Positions 17,668-26,322 of a stretch of 64,000 nucleotides of DNA are shown here, in pieces. The position numbers and the translations under genes are program-made. The notes beneath the pieces were generated by a model. That model saw only the letters and a list, made by a program, of their open reading frames with translations, searched no databases and was not told the DNA's origin. The number at the start of each line of letters is the position of its first letter. Position 1 is the stretch's first letter. This DNA is from Dermatophilaceae bacterium Soc4.6 (GTDB lineage Bacteria > Actinomycetota > Actinomycetes > Actinomycetales > Dermatophilaceae): the NCBI GenBank assembly GCA_039889245.1, contig JAZGVH010000002.1, forward strand, positions 1,054,001-1,118,000. Reading direction: 5' to 3'.

Positions 17668-17763
17668 TCGGGTCGCTCCAGGAGGGTCTGTGCTCTGTGG
17701 TTCTCGGCGGCGCGCAGCCGCTTCTCGACGGAGGCGTCGGTCCGGCCATCGTCTCACGCGCCA

Positions 17764-17769
17764 TAGACT
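17764..17769 (+). promoter_or_regulatory. -10-like TAGACT of leaderless deoC transcript
   Basis: TAGACT ends 6 nt before GTG 17776, with no ribosome site, so transcription should begin at the start codon of the deoC operon. Confidence 0.48.
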
Positions 17770-17775
17770 CACCCG

Positions 17776-18801
17776 GTGACCACCACCGTCAAGGGCAACG
17801 TCGAGGACGACGCCCCGGCTCCCGCCCGGGGTGACGCCACCGCCACTGCGCGCGAGGTGCTCGGTGTCTCGAGGCTCACCGGGGCCGCGCTCACCAGCTG
17901 GCTCCACGGCCTGCCCGGGGTCGACCAGGTCGGGTGCGAGGCCCGCGCGGCTGGTCTCGGCACCCGCTCGCTGAAGACCACCGCCAAGGCCTGGGCCATC
18001 GACACCGCCATCTCGATGATCGACCTGACCACCCTCGAGGGCAACGACACCCACGGCAAGGTGCGCTCGCTGTGTGCCAAGGCCCTCGTGCCCGATCCGG
18101 GCGACCGCGCCACCCCGCACCCTGCCGCCGTCTGCGTCTACGGCGACATGGTCGCCACCGCGCGAGCGGCCCTGGGAGACAGCGGCATACACGTCGCCGC
18201 CGTCGCGACCGCCTTCCCCTCGGGCCGGGCCAGCATGCCGGTCAAGCTCGCCGACACCCGCGACGCCGTGCGCGCGGGAGCCGACGAGATCGACATGGTG
18301 ATCGACCGTGGGGCGTTCCTCTCGGGGCGTTACCTCGAGGTCTTCCACGAGATCGTCGCCGTCAAGGCGGCCTGCGTGCGCGACGACGGCACGTCGGCCC
18401 ACCTCAAGGTGATCCTCGAGACCGGCGAGCTCGTGACCTACGACAACGTGCGACGGGCCTCCTACCTGGCCATGCTCGCGGGTGGCGACTTCATCAAGAC
18501 GTCGACGGGCAAGATCGCCCCGGCCGCCACCCTGCCGGTCGTGCTGGTGATGCTCGAGGCCGTGCGCGACTGGCGCGACCTCACCGGCACGCAGGTCGGC
18601 GTCAAGCCGGCCGGCGGCATCCGCACCACGAAGGACGCGATGAAGCACCTCGTCCTGGTCAGCGAGATCGCCGGCGACGACTGGCTCGATCCCGCCTGGT
18701 TCCGCTTCGGCGCCTCCGGCCTGCTCACCGACCTGCTCCGGCAGCGACAGAAGCTCACCACCGGGGTCTACGCCGGCACCGACGACGTGTCGACCGACTG
18801 A
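17776..18801 (+). CDS. deoC: deoxyribose-phosphate aldolase
   Basis: The 341-residue protein is of the long actinobacterial DeoC type. The Schiff-base lysine is Lys241 in GDFIKTSTGKIAPAAT, and the proton-relay lysine is Lys277 in VGVKPAGGIR. AISMIDLTTLEGNDT supplies the Asp region, and VAAVATAFPSGRASM plus ADEIDMVIDRGAFL are conserved barrel strands. It cleaves 2-deoxyribose-5-phosphate to acetaldehyde and glyceraldehyde-3-phosphate in the cytosol. Two aldehyde dehydrogenase genes follow closely (25 bp, then an ATGA overlap), well placed to oxidise the acetaldehyde. The extended N-terminus (about 80 residues before the core) is normal for this subgroup. Confidence 0.94.
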   Translation: MTTTVKGNVEDDAPAPARGDATATAREVLGVSRLTGAALTSWLHGLPGVDQVGCEARAAGLGTRSLKTTAKAWAIDTAISMIDLTTLEGNDTHGKVRSLCAKALVPDPGDRATPHPAAVCVYGDMVATARAALGDSGIHVAAVATAFPSGRASMPVKLADTRDAVRAGADEIDMVIDRGAFLSGRYLEVFHEIVAVKAACVRDDGTSAHLKVILETGELVTYDNVRRASYLAMLAGGDFIKTSTGKIAPAATLPVVLVMLEAVRDWRDLTGTQVGVKPAGGIRTTKDAMKHLVLVSEIAGDDWLDPAWFRFGASGLLTDLLRQRQKLTTGVYAGTDDVSTD

Positions 18802-18826
18802 CCGACGCTAGGACGCAAGGGACACC

Positions 18827-20275
18827 ATGGGCAAGCTCGAGTACGCACCGGCACCGGAGTCGCGTGCCGTCGTCGACCTGCAGGCCTCCTACGGGCTCTT
18901 CATCGGCGGCGTCTTCGTCGAGGGCCAGGGCGGCGGCAGCTTCAGCACCGTCAACCCCGCCACCGAGGAGGTGCTGGCCGAGGTCACCGACGCCGGCGCC
19001 GCCGACGTCGACCGGGCCGTGCGCGCCGCGCGGGCGGCCTACCGCGGGGTGTGGGGCCGGATGTCGGGCGCCGACCGCGGCAAGTACCTCTTCCGCATCG
19101 CCCGCCTGATCCAGGAGCGGTCCCGCGAGCTCGCGGTGCTCGAGACCCTCGACAACGGCAAGCCCATCAAGGAGTCACGCGACGTCGACGTGCCCCTGGC
19201 CGCCGCGCACTTCTTCTACCACGCGGGGTGGGCCGACAAGCTGGGCTACGCAGGGCTGGGCCCGGACCCCCGCCCGGTCGGTGTCGTCGGGCAGGTCATC
19301 CCGTGGAACTTCCCGCTGCTGATGCTCGCGTGGAAGATCGCACCTGCGCTCGCGTGCGGCAACACCGTCGTCCTCAAGCCGGCCGAGACCACCCCGCTGA
19401 CCGCCCTGCTCTTCGCCGAGATCTGCCAGCAGGCCGACCTGCCAGCGGGAGTCGTCAACATCGTCACCGGCGCGGGGACCACGGGCCAGGCCCTCGTCGA
19501 GCACCCCGGCGTCGACAAGGTCGCCTTCACCGGCTCGACCGCGGTGGGCCGACAGATCGCCCGCTCGATCGCCGGCACCCGCAAGCGGGCCACCCTCGAG
19601 CTCGGTGGCAAGGCCGCCAACATCGTCTACGACGACGCCCCGATCGACGAGGCCGTCGAGGGCATCGTCACCGGCATCTTCTTCAACCAGGGTCACGTCT
19701 GCTGCGCCGGGTCGCGGCTGCTGGTGCAGGAGTCGGTCGCGGACGAGGTCGTCCGCCGTCTCAAGCGGCGGCTGCAGACCCTGCGCGTCGGCGACCCGCT
19801 CGACAAGAACACCGACCTCGGCGCGATCAACTCCGCCGCCCAGCTGGCGCGCATCCGCGAGCTCTCCGACATCGGCGAGCGCGAGGGGGCCGAGCGCTGG
19901 AGCCCCGAGTGCGAGCTACCCGAGCGCGGGTTCTGGTTCCCCCCCACAGTGTTCACCGGTGTCGCCCAGGCGCACACCATCGCCCAGCAGGAGGTCTTCG
20001 GGCCCGTGCTGTCGGTGCTCACCTTCCGCACCCCGCAGGAGGCGGTGGCCAAGGCCAACAACACCCCCTACGGACTGTCGGCGGGGGTGTGGAGCGAGAA
20101 GGGGTCACGCATCCTCTGGACCGCCGACCAGCTGCGCGCCGGTGTCGTCTGGGCCAACACCTTCAACCGCTTCGACCCGACGTCACCCTTCGGCGGCTAC
20201 AAGGAGTCGGGCTACGGCCGCGAGGGCGGCCGTCACGGGCTCGAGGGCTACGTCACGACCGGAGACCAGGCATGA
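18827..20275 (+). CDS. aldehyde dehydrogenase, catalytic member of the deoC operon
   Basis: The 482-residue NAD(P)-dependent dehydrogenase has VVGQVIPWNFPLLMLAWKIA, VVLKPAETTPLTALLF, VAFTGSTAVGRQIA, the general-base loop LELGGKAANIVYDDA, and the catalytic FFNQGHVCCAGSR with Cys292. The usual GQ before the cysteine is GH here, a mild change. EVFGPVLSVLTF and PFGGYKESGYGREGG close the fold. AAGGGA precedes ATG 18827. It probably oxidises acetaldehyde released by DeoC, an inference from position. A truncated paralogue overlaps its stop codon. Confidence 0.93.
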   Translation: MGKLEYAPAPESRAVVDLQASYGLFIGGVFVEGQGGGSFSTVNPATEEVLAEVTDAGAADVDRAVRAARAAYRGVWGRMSGADRGKYLFRIARLIQERSRELAVLETLDNGKPIKESRDVDVPLAAAHFFYHAGWADKLGYAGLGPDPRPVGVVGQVIPWNFPLLMLAWKIAPALACGNTVVLKPAETTPLTALLFAEICQQADLPAGVVNIVTGAGTTGQALVEHPGVDKVAFTGSTAVGRQIARSIAGTRKRATLELGGKAANIVYDDAPIDEAVEGIVTGIFFNQGHVCCAGSRLLVQESVADEVVRRLKRRLQTLRVGDPLDKNTDLGAINSAAQLARIRELSDIGEREGAERWSPECELPERGFWFPPTVFTGVAQAHTIAQQEVFGPVLSVLTFRTPQEAVAKANNTPYGLSAGVWSEKGSRILWTADQLRAGVVWANTFNRFDPTSPFGGYKESGYGREGGRHGLEGYVTTGDQA

Positions 20276-21213
20276 GTGTCACCCCCACCAAGACCGTTGC
20301 ACGACAGGCAGACTCGCGCCTCGACGTACGCAAGACCTACAAGCTCTACATCGGTGGGGCCTTCCCGAGGAGCGAGTCGGGCCGCTCGTATGCCGTCCAC
20401 TCGGCGCCCGCAGGCCGCCGCGCCCCCCACTTCCTCGCCCACGCCGCGCAGGGCTCGCGCAAGGACGTCCGCGACGCGGTCGTCGCCGCCCGGGGCGCCT
20501 TCGCCGGCTGGGCCGGCGCCTCGGCCTACAACCGCGGGCAGGTGCTCTACCGCGTCGCCGAGGTGATGGAGGGGCGGGCCGACCAGCTCGCCGTCGAGGT
20601 CGCCGCCGCCGAGGGCCTCACCCCGGCGCGGGCCCGCGCCGTCGTCTCCGCCGCCGTCGACCGCTGGGTCTGGTATGCCGGGTGGACCGACAAGCTGGCC
20701 CAGGTGCTCGGTGGCCTCAACCCCGTGGCGGGTCCCTACTTCGACATCAGCGCTCCCGAGCCCACCGGGGTCGTGGGCGTCCTCGCGCCGCAGGGCTCCT
20801 CGCTCCTCGGGCTTGTCAGCGTCGTGGCGCCGGCCATCTGCTCGGGCAACACCGTCGTCGTCGCCACCAGCGAGGAGCGTCCGCTCCCTGCGGTCACCCT
20901 CGCGGAGTGCCTCGCCACCAGCGACGTGCCCGGCGGCGTGGTCAACCTCGTCACCGGCCGCACCGCCGAGCTGGCCCCCACCCTGGCCTCGCACCGTGAC
21001 GTCAACGCGATCGACCTGGCCGGGGCAGCCGACGCGGCCGGGGTGACGTGGGGCGACCTCGAGGCCGCAGCCGCCGACAACCTCAAGCGCGTACTGCGCC
21101 CGGCCGGCACCGGAGCGGCCGCGCTCGAGCCCGACTGGGCCGACGACCCGGGGCTGTCACGGGTGCGCGCCTTCCTCGAGACGAAGACCGTCTGGCACCC
21201 CAAGGGCCGGTGA
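20272..21213 (+). CDS. truncated aldehyde dehydrogenase-like protein lacking the catalytic domain
   Basis: The 313-residue protein matches the N-terminal NAD-binding half of the dehydrogenase family: KLYIGGAFPRSESGRSYAVH, DVRDAVVAARGAFAGW, EPTGVVGVLAPQGSSLLGLV, VVVATSEERPLPAVTLAECL and DVPGGVVNLVTGRTAELAP. The family's ELGGK base loop and the catalytic GQxCxAG block are absent, and the C-terminus (LKRVLRPAG...WHPKGR) is not part of the catalytic domain. The coding frame is clean and strongly actinobacterial in codon use, so this looks like a maintained pseudoenzyme rather than a decaying gene. The ATGA overlap with the active dehydrogenase suggests a fixed-ratio partner or regulatory subunit. 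Confidence 0.85.
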   Translation: MSVTPTKTVARQADSRLDVRKTYKLYIGGAFPRSESGRSYAVHSAPAGRRAPHFLAHAAQGSRKDVRDAVVAARGAFAGWAGASAYNRGQVLYRVAEVMEGRADQLAVEVAAAEGLTPARARAVVSAAVDRWVWYAGWTDKLAQVLGGLNPVAGPYFDISAPEPTGVVGVLAPQGSSLLGLVSVVAPAICSGNTVVVATSEERPLPAVTLAECLATSDVPGGVVNLVTGRTAELAPTLASHRDVNAIDLAGAADAAGVTWGDLEAAAADNLKRVLRPAGTGAAALEPDWADDPGLSRVRAFLETKTVWHPKGR

Positions 21214-21836
21214 CGGTGACCGCGCGGGTCGTCGTGCTCGCCGGCCCCTCCGGCGCGGGCAAGTCCCGTCTCGCCGCACGCCTGCTCGAGGCCCACGGGT
21301 GGCCGATCGTGCGGCTGGACGACTTCTACCGCGACGGCGACGACCCGGCCCTGCCCGTCGTCGACCTCGGCGGCGGCGCCCGGCTCGTCGACTGGGACGA
21401 CCCCGCCTCCTGGGACGGCGAGGCCGCCGTCCGCGCGCTGCAGCAGCTGGTCGAGACGGGTGAGGCGGCGGTGCCGTCCTACGACATCGCCACCTCCCGC
21501 CGGGTCGGTGGCGGCACGGTGCGACTGCCGCCGGGCGCCCTCGTCGTCGCGGAGGGCATCTTCGCCGCCGAGGCGATCGCGCCGCTGCGGGAGGCGGGGC
21601 TGCTGCACACGGCATGGTGCGTGCGTCGGGGGCGATGGGTGACCTTCGTGCTGCGGCTGGTCCGTGACCTCTCAGAGCGGCGCAAGGCCCCCCACGTGCT
21701 CGTGCGTCGGGGCCTCGCCCTGTGTCGGGCCGAGCCCGCGGTCGTGGCCCGCATGGAGTCGCTCGGCGCCGTCTGCGCCACCCCGCACGAGACGCAGGCG
21801 GCCCTCCTGCCCGCCGCGTCGGGCGCCCGTGCCTGA
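21210..21836 (+). CDS. uridine kinase-like P-loop kinase
   Basis: The product has about 208 residues. It begins VVVLAGPSGAGKSRLAARLL, a P-loop, then PIVRLDDFYRDGDDPALPVV, the acceptor-site DDFY of uridine kinases, then LVDWDDPASWD, VPSYDIATSRRVGG and ALVVAEGIFAAEAIAPL. This is the uridine kinase/phosphoribulokinase-like fold. It may phosphorylate a nucleoside or another small alcohol with ATP. GTG 21210 overlaps the previous stop (GTGA); GTG 21216 has AAGGG at better spacing. Its place at the end of the deoC operon fits a nucleoside salvage role, but the substrate is not proven. Confidence 0.85.
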   Translation: MTVTARVVVLAGPSGAGKSRLAARLLEAHGWPIVRLDDFYRDGDDPALPVVDLGGGARLVDWDDPASWDGEAAVRALQQLVETGEAAVPSYDIATSRRVGGGTVRLPPGALVVAEGIFAAEAIAPLREAGLLHTAWCVRRGRWVTFVLRLVRDLSERRKAPHVLVRRGLALCRAEPAVVARMESLGAVCATPHETQAALLPAASGARA

Positions 21837-21876
21837 CGCTGCGGGCCTCCGACCGGCCGGTGTCGGTGGGCGCTGA

Positions 21877-21882
21877 TACCTT
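21877..21882 (+). promoter_or_regulatory. -10-like TACCTT upstream of a 27-codon leader frame
   Basis: TACCTT ends 6 nt before GTG 21889, the same geometry as the other leaderless starts in this window. Confidence 0.4.
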
Positions 21883-21888
21883 GACGGC

Positions 21889-21972
21889 GTGGCGGGGGCA
21901 GCGCGTCAGGCGGTGGCCAGCCCGATGACAGGGGGGACGGTGTCGCGACGACCTCGGGGGTGCCGCTCGTGA
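21889..21972 (+). CDS. putative 27-residue leader peptide
   Basis: GTG 21889 opens a 27-codon frame ending in TGA 21970-21972. The stop overlaps the GTG start (21969) of the next gene as GTGA. The peptide is Ala/Arg rich with no obvious attenuator residues. Because the frame begins right behind a -10-like hexamer and ends exactly on the next start, its translation could be coupled to that of the membrane protein. This is inferred from layout only; the frame could be fortuitous. Confidence 0.4.
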   Translation: MAGAARQAVASPMTGGTVSRRPRGCRS

Positions 21973-23018
21973 GCGGGTTCGGTCCCCCGCCGGGTCCGCC
22001 GACCGACACGGGTCCGTCGCGGCCGCCCAGCTACCTGCCTCCCGGTGGCCTGAGCTCACGCCACCCCGGCGCGCAGCGTCCGCTCCTCACCAACGCTCAC
22101 AAGCCCGGCATCATCCCGCTGCGGCCGCTGTCGGTCGCCGACCTGCTCGACGGCGCCGCCAAGCACGTGCGCCGCAGCCCCGGCCCGATCCTCGGCGCCA
22201 CCCTCGTCACGGTCGCCCTCGCGTGCGCCCCTGCGGTGATCGTCGCCGGCCTGGTCTCCAGCGGCTCGTGGTATTCCGGGGCGGGCCTGGGCAGCGTCGC
22301 GTCCGCCCCCGAGGCCGCCGGCCTCCTGCTCTTCCTCGGAGTGTCGTATGCCGTGCTCGTCCTCTGCGGCGCCCTGGCGGTCCCCGTGTCCCGGGCCGTG
22401 ATGGGGCAGCCCACCACGACCCGCGAGACGTGGACGGAGGTGCGGCCCCGCCTGTGGCGGCTGCTCGTGCTCGACGCGATGCTGCTCGTGGTCGCCGTCC
22501 TGCCCGGGCTCGGCGCCGTCGTCGCCCTCACGCTGGTGGCCGACGCACCAGGTGGTGTGGTCGTGGCCAGCGGGGTGCTCGCCCTCGTGGCCACGCTGGG
22601 CTGGGTCGCGCTCGTCGTCTGGCGCACGGGTCTCGCCGGTCCGGTGCTGGTGCTCGAGCGACGGGGCGTGCGGGCTGCGCTGCGCCGCAGCTGGAGCCTC
22701 TCGCGCCGGGGCTTCTGGCGCATCGCCGGGTCCATGACGGTGGTCAGCGCCATCGCCGGGCTCGTCTTCGGCGTGCTGGGCCTCGTGCTCGGCCTGGTCA
22801 CCGTGGCCGTCGTGGCCGTCGTGGGCTACGACAACACCGCCTTCGACGTCGCCCTCCTGCTCGGCACCAACCTCACGACGCTGGTGGCGTCGGCAGTGGT
22901 CACGCCGTTCGTCGGCAGCGCCGTCGCCCTGCTCTACGTCGACGCCCGGATGCGTCGTGAGGGCTTCGACGTCACCCTGCAGCGCGCCGCCTCGGGCGCG
23001 CCGGGGCTGCGCCCGTGA
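21969..23018 (+). CDS. multi-pass membrane protein (glycerophosphoryl diester phosphodiesterase membrane-domain-like)
   Basis: The protein has about 349 residues. After a proline-rich cytosolic head (about 1-45) and the motif IIPLRPLSVADLLDGAAKHV it has around six membrane segments: one at about 70-90, others in VSYAVLVLCGALAVPV, VLDAMLLVVAVLPGLGAVV, VASGVLALVATLGWVALVVW, and two more near the C-terminus. The 'LRPL.VGDILDGA' head and the repeated 'LVLERRGVRAALRRSWSL' segment are typical of this actinobacterial membrane family. GTG 21969 has GGGGG 8 nt upstream. It is the first gene of the cluster DUF4129, DUF4350, MoxR, DUF58. Function unknown. Confidence 0.8.
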   Translation: MSGFGPPPGPPTDTGPSRPPSYLPPGGLSSRHPGAQRPLLTNAHKPGIIPLRPLSVADLLDGAAKHVRRSPGPILGATLVTVALACAPAVIVAGLVSSGSWYSGAGLGSVASAPEAAGLLLFLGVSYAVLVLCGALAVPVSRAVMGQPTTTRETWTEVRPRLWRLLVLDAMLLVVAVLPGLGAVVALTLVADAPGGVVVASGVLALVATLGWVALVVWRTGLAGPVLVLERRGVRAALRRSWSLSRRGFWRIAGSMTVVSAIAGLVFGVLGLVLGLVTVAVVAVVGYDNTAFDVALLLGTNLTTLVASAVVTPFVGSAVALLYVDARMRREGFDVTLQRAASGAPGLRP

Positions 23019-23974
23019 GCGGCCTCCACCCCCGAGGTCTGGGCGCCTGCCTCGCCGCCCGCGTCAGCACCGCCGGCCACGTCGCGCAGGTCAGGGCCGT
23101 CGGGGCGCTGGGGTCTGTGGGCGTGCTGGGGTCTGTGGGGGTGCTCGGCCTCCTACCGCTGCGCCCCACCGGCCTCGACCCCGACCCCGGCCAGGCGCGC
23201 CGCTGGGTCGAGCAGGAGCTGGCCAAGGACGAGTACCGCGACCGACGCTCGCTGCTCCAGCAGCTGGTCGACTGGCTGCGCCGGCGACTCACCGACCTGC
23301 AGAACCCGCAGGGCGGCGGCACCCTCAGCTTTCCACCCTTCGTCATCGCCGGCCTCGCCGTGCTCGTCGTGGCCGGGCTCGTCGTCCTCGCCACGAGGGT
23401 CCGGCGCGAGCGACGCGTCGGGTCGGCCTCGACCGCCGTGCTCGGCGACTCGACCCTCACGGCTGCCCAGCTGCGCGCCCGCGTCGCCCAGGCGCTGCGC
23501 GACGGGCGCCACGACGACGCCGTCCTCGACACCGTGCGCGCCATCGCCCGTGAGGCCGACGCGCGCACCCTGCTCACCGATGCTCCGGCCCTGACCGCCC
23601 ACGAGATCGGTCAGCAGCTGCGGGCGGTCTTCCCCGGCCACGCCGATGCCGTCACGCGGGCGACCAACCGCTTCGACGCCGTCGCCTACGGGCACCTGTC
23701 CGCCACTCGGGCAGACGCCGACGACGTGGTCGCCACCGACGAGGCGCTGCGGCGGGCGCGGCCGGTGCTCCCCGACCGGCCCCGGGCGGCCGGGCCGGAC
23801 CCCACCCTGCCCGGTGACCGCTCCGTCCCCGGCGCGCCCTCCTCACCGCTCGCCCCGGGTGAGCTCGTCGGTGCCGGGACCGGATCCGGGGCGGCTGCCG
23901 GTCGTCCCGCGCCGGGGCGGCCCTCCTCCGACGACGGTCCCGGCTCGGTCTGGACGACCGGGGGTGGCGCGTGA
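23015..23974 (+). CDS. DUF4129-type membrane protein
   Basis: The 319-residue protein starts at a GTG that overlaps the previous stop. Features are a hydrophobic stretch (about 29-47) containing a doubled GSVGVL encoded by an 18-bp direct repeat, an extracytoplasmic helix QARRWVEQELAKDEYRDRRS, a membrane segment at about 107-126 (FVIAGLAVLVVAGLVVLATR), and a cytosolic region with TAHEIGQQLRAVFPGHADAV and FDAVAYGHLSATRADAD, the signature of the DUF4129 tail. The C-terminal 70 residues are Pro/Gly-rich and disordered. Such genes sit beside MoxR and DUF58 genes in many actinobacteria and are thought to act with them in the envelope. Confidence 0.8.
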   Translation: MSGLHPRGLGACLAARVSTAGHVAQVRAVGALGSVGVLGSVGVLGLLPLRPTGLDPDPGQARRWVEQELAKDEYRDRRSLLQQLVDWLRRRLTDLQNPQGGGTLSFPPFVIAGLAVLVVAGLVVLATRVRRERRVGSASTAVLGDSTLTAAQLRARVAQALRDGRHDDAVLDTVRAIAREADARTLLTDAPALTAHEIGQQLRAVFPGHADAVTRATNRFDAVAYGHLSATRADADDVVATDEALRRARPVLPDRPRAAGPDPTLPGDRSVPGAPSSPLAPGELVGAGTGSGAAAGRPAPGRPSSDDGPGSVWTTGGGA

Positions 23975-25239
23975 GCGCGCTCTTCCGCACCCCGCCGGGG
24001 GTGTCGGCACCCGCCGCCGAGGGTGTCGGCGGTGGCGCTCCCTCCGACCTGTCGCCCGCCGCACCGCCCGCCCCCAGGGCCTCGACCCGCCGGCGGCTGC
24101 TGGTGTGGAGCGGTGTGGCGCTGCTCGTCGTGCTCGTCGGCGTGCTGATGACCTCGCGGGCCGAGACGGCGCCCACGACGGTGCCGCTCGACCCGCGCAA
24201 CCCGACCGTGAACGGTGCCCAGGCGCTGGCGCGGGTCCTGGTCGAGCAGGGCGTGCGGGTCGACGTCGCCCGCGGCCAGCAAGAGCTCGAGTCCGCCGGC
24301 ATCGACCAGGACACGACCGTGCTGCTCACCCGCACCGACGACCTCGCGCGCGAGACCGTCGAGATCCTGGCCGGTGCCAGCATCGACGCCGAGCGCGTGG
24401 TGCTGGTCGCACCCGAGCCCTTCGTGCTGCGCTACCTGGACCCCGCCATCGGCTCGACGACGACGCTGCACCAGGCCGGTGACCTGCCCACGGGCTGCGA
24501 CGGGGGCGACGTGCGCCGAGACGAGCAGCTGGCCCACTCCGAGGCCGGCTACCGCTACCGGCCGGCCGCTGGCGACGCCGTCCACGTGTCGGCGAGCGGC
24601 TGCTGGACCGACCCCGAGGGCTACTCCACCTACCTCTCGGTGCCCGCGACCGAAGAGCACGCACCGCTCGTGCTGCTCGGCTCACGGACCGCGATCAGCA
24701 ACGACGAGATCGACCAGGCCGACGCCGCCGCCGTGGTGCTGCGCACGCTCGGTCATTCGGCCCGGGTGGTCTGGTACGTCCCGTCGACCAGCGACATCCC
24801 GACCACCGACCGCTCGCGCACCGGTCAGCTGCTGCCGCCGTGGCTCGGGCCCGCCCTCGCCCTCGTCGCGGTCTCGGTGCTCGGTCTCATGCTCTGGCGC
24901 GGCCGACGTCTCGGTCGCCTCGTGCGCGAGCCGCTGCCGGTGGTCGTGCAGGCCATCGAGACCACGCAGAGCCGCGGCCGTCTCTACCGCAAGGCGCGCG
25001 ACAGCGGTCGCGCGGGTCAGGTGCTGCAGGAAGCCACCCGGCGTCGGCTCGCCGGCTACCTCGGCCTACCCCCCGGGGCCCAGGTCGGCGTGCTCGTGCG
25101 GGCCACCGCCGTCGCCACCGGCCGGCCGGAGCCCGAGGTGGGCTACCTGCTGGCCGGACCCCCACCCGTCACCGACGACGAGCTGGTCGGCCTGGCCGGG
25201 CAGCTCGCCACCCTCGAGAAGGAAGTACGCCGCACATGA
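23971..25239 (+). CDS. DUF4350-type membrane protein
   Basis: The 422-residue protein begins at GTG 23971, overlapping the upstream stop by 4 bases. A disordered head (1-38) precedes a membrane helix (about 43-60, LLVWSGVALLVVLVGVLM). The extracytoplasmic part carries the DUF4350 core: DPRNPTVNGAQALARVLVEQ, GVRVDVARGQQEL, TVLLTRTDDLARETVEIL and VVLVAPEPFVLRYL. A second membrane helix lies at about 290-308, followed by a basic cytosolic tail ending LATLEKEVRRT. Family members may bind a ligand through a glutamine amidotransferase-like fold; no catalytic residues are evident. It overlaps moxR by 4 bases. Confidence 0.82.
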   Translation: MSALFRTPPGVSAPAAEGVGGGAPSDLSPAAPPAPRASTRRRLLVWSGVALLVVLVGVLMTSRAETAPTTVPLDPRNPTVNGAQALARVLVEQGVRVDVARGQQELESAGIDQDTTVLLTRTDDLARETVEILAGASIDAERVVLVAPEPFVLRYLDPAIGSTTTLHQAGDLPTGCDGGDVRRDEQLAHSEAGYRYRPAAGDAVHVSASGCWTDPEGYSTYLSVPATEEHAPLVLLGSRTAISNDEIDQADAAAVVLRTLGHSARVVWYVPSTSDIPTTDRSRTGQLLPPWLGPALALVAVSVLGLMLWRGRRLGRLVREPLPVVVQAIETTQSRGRLYRKARDSGRAGQVLQEATRRRLAGYLGLPPGAQVGVLVRATAVATGRPEPEVGYLLAGPPPVTDDELVGLAGQLATLEKEVRRT

Positions 25240-26282
25240 GCGACCAGCAGCCCTACGGCCAGGTGCCGCAGCCGTATGACGCCCCGGCCCCGACGTCTCA
25301 GACGGCTCCTGCCGGGGGCCCCGAACCCCGCGGCGACCAGGCCCGCGAGGCCCTGCTGGCCGTGCGCCGCGAGGTCGGCAAGGCCGTCGTCGGGCAGGAC
25401 GCCGCCATCTCGGGCATCATCATCTGCCTGCTCACCCGCGGCCACATCCTGCTCGAGGGCGTGCCCGGGGTGGCCAAGACGCTGCTGGTGCGCACCCTGG
25501 CCACGGCGCTGGCGATCGACACCAAGCGGGTGCAGTTCACCCCCGACCTGATGCCCGGCGACATCACGGGGTCGCTGATCTTCGACAGCAAGACGAGCGA
25601 CTTCGTCTTCCGTGAGGGGCCGGTCTTCACCAACCTGCTACTGGCCGACGAGATCAACCGCACGCCCCCCAAGACGCAGGCGTCGCTGCTCGAGGCGATG
25701 GAGGAGCGGCAGGTCTCGGTCGAGGGATCCGCCCGTCTGCTGCCGTCGCCCTTCATGGTCGCCGCCACCCAGAACCCCGTGGAGTACGAGGGCACCTACA
25801 CCCTGCCCGAGGCCCAGCTCGACCGCTTCATGCTCAAGGTGGTGCTGCAGGTGCCCGGCCGTGACGACGAGATCGAGGTCGTGCAGCGCCACGCCCGCGG
25901 CTTCGACCCGCGTGACCTCGGTGCAGCCGGCATCCAGCGGGTCGCCGGGCCCGACGACCTCGCGGCCGGCGTCGAGGCGGTGCGTCGGGTGCAGGTCGCT
26001 CCCGAGGTCGCCGCCTACATCGTCGACATCGCCCGGGCCACCCGGCAGGCCCCGTCGCTCTCGCTGGGGGTCTCACCCCGCGGCGCCACCGCCCTGCTCG
26101 CGACCTCGCGGGCCTGGGCCTGGATGAACGGCCGGTCCTACGTCACCCCCGACGACGTCAAGGCCCTCGCCCAGGCCACCCTGGCCCACCGGCTCTCCCT
26201 GCGGGCCGAGGCCGAGCTCGAGGGGGTCAGCGTCGCATCGGTGCTCACCAGCGCCATCGGCTCGGTCCCCGTCCCCCGATGA
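25236..26282 (+). CDS. moxR: MoxR family AAA+ ATPase
   Basis: The 348-residue ATPase has a proline-rich head (1-35), Walker A in GVPGVAKTLLVRTLA, Walker B LLADEINRTPPKTQASLLEA, sensor region ATQNPVEYEGTYTLPEAQLD with the arginine-rich follow-up, and the lid domain from LSLGVSPRGATALLATSRAW. MoxR proteins act as chaperone-like remodellers, usually with a VWA/DUF58 partner encoded next door, as here. ATG 25236 overlaps the upstream stop (ATGA). All of 21969-27615 is probably one operon. Confidence 0.94.
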   Translation: MSDQQPYGQVPQPYDAPAPTSQTAPAGGPEPRGDQAREALLAVRREVGKAVVGQDAAISGIIICLLTRGHILLEGVPGVAKTLLVRTLATALAIDTKRVQFTPDLMPGDITGSLIFDSKTSDFVFREGPVFTNLLLADEINRTPPKTQASLLEAMEERQVSVEGSARLLPSPFMVAATQNPVEYEGTYTLPEAQLDRFMLKVVLQVPGRDDEIEVVQRHARGFDPRDLGAAGIQRVAGPDDLAAGVEAVRRVQVAPEVAAYIVDIARATRQAPSLSLGVSPRGATALLATSRAWAWMNGRSYVTPDDVKALAQATLAHRLSLRAEAELEGVSVASVLTSAIGSVPVPR

Positions 26283-26322
26283 CCCGTCCCGCGATGAGCC
26301 GCCACCGTCCGGAGGTCCGCCC

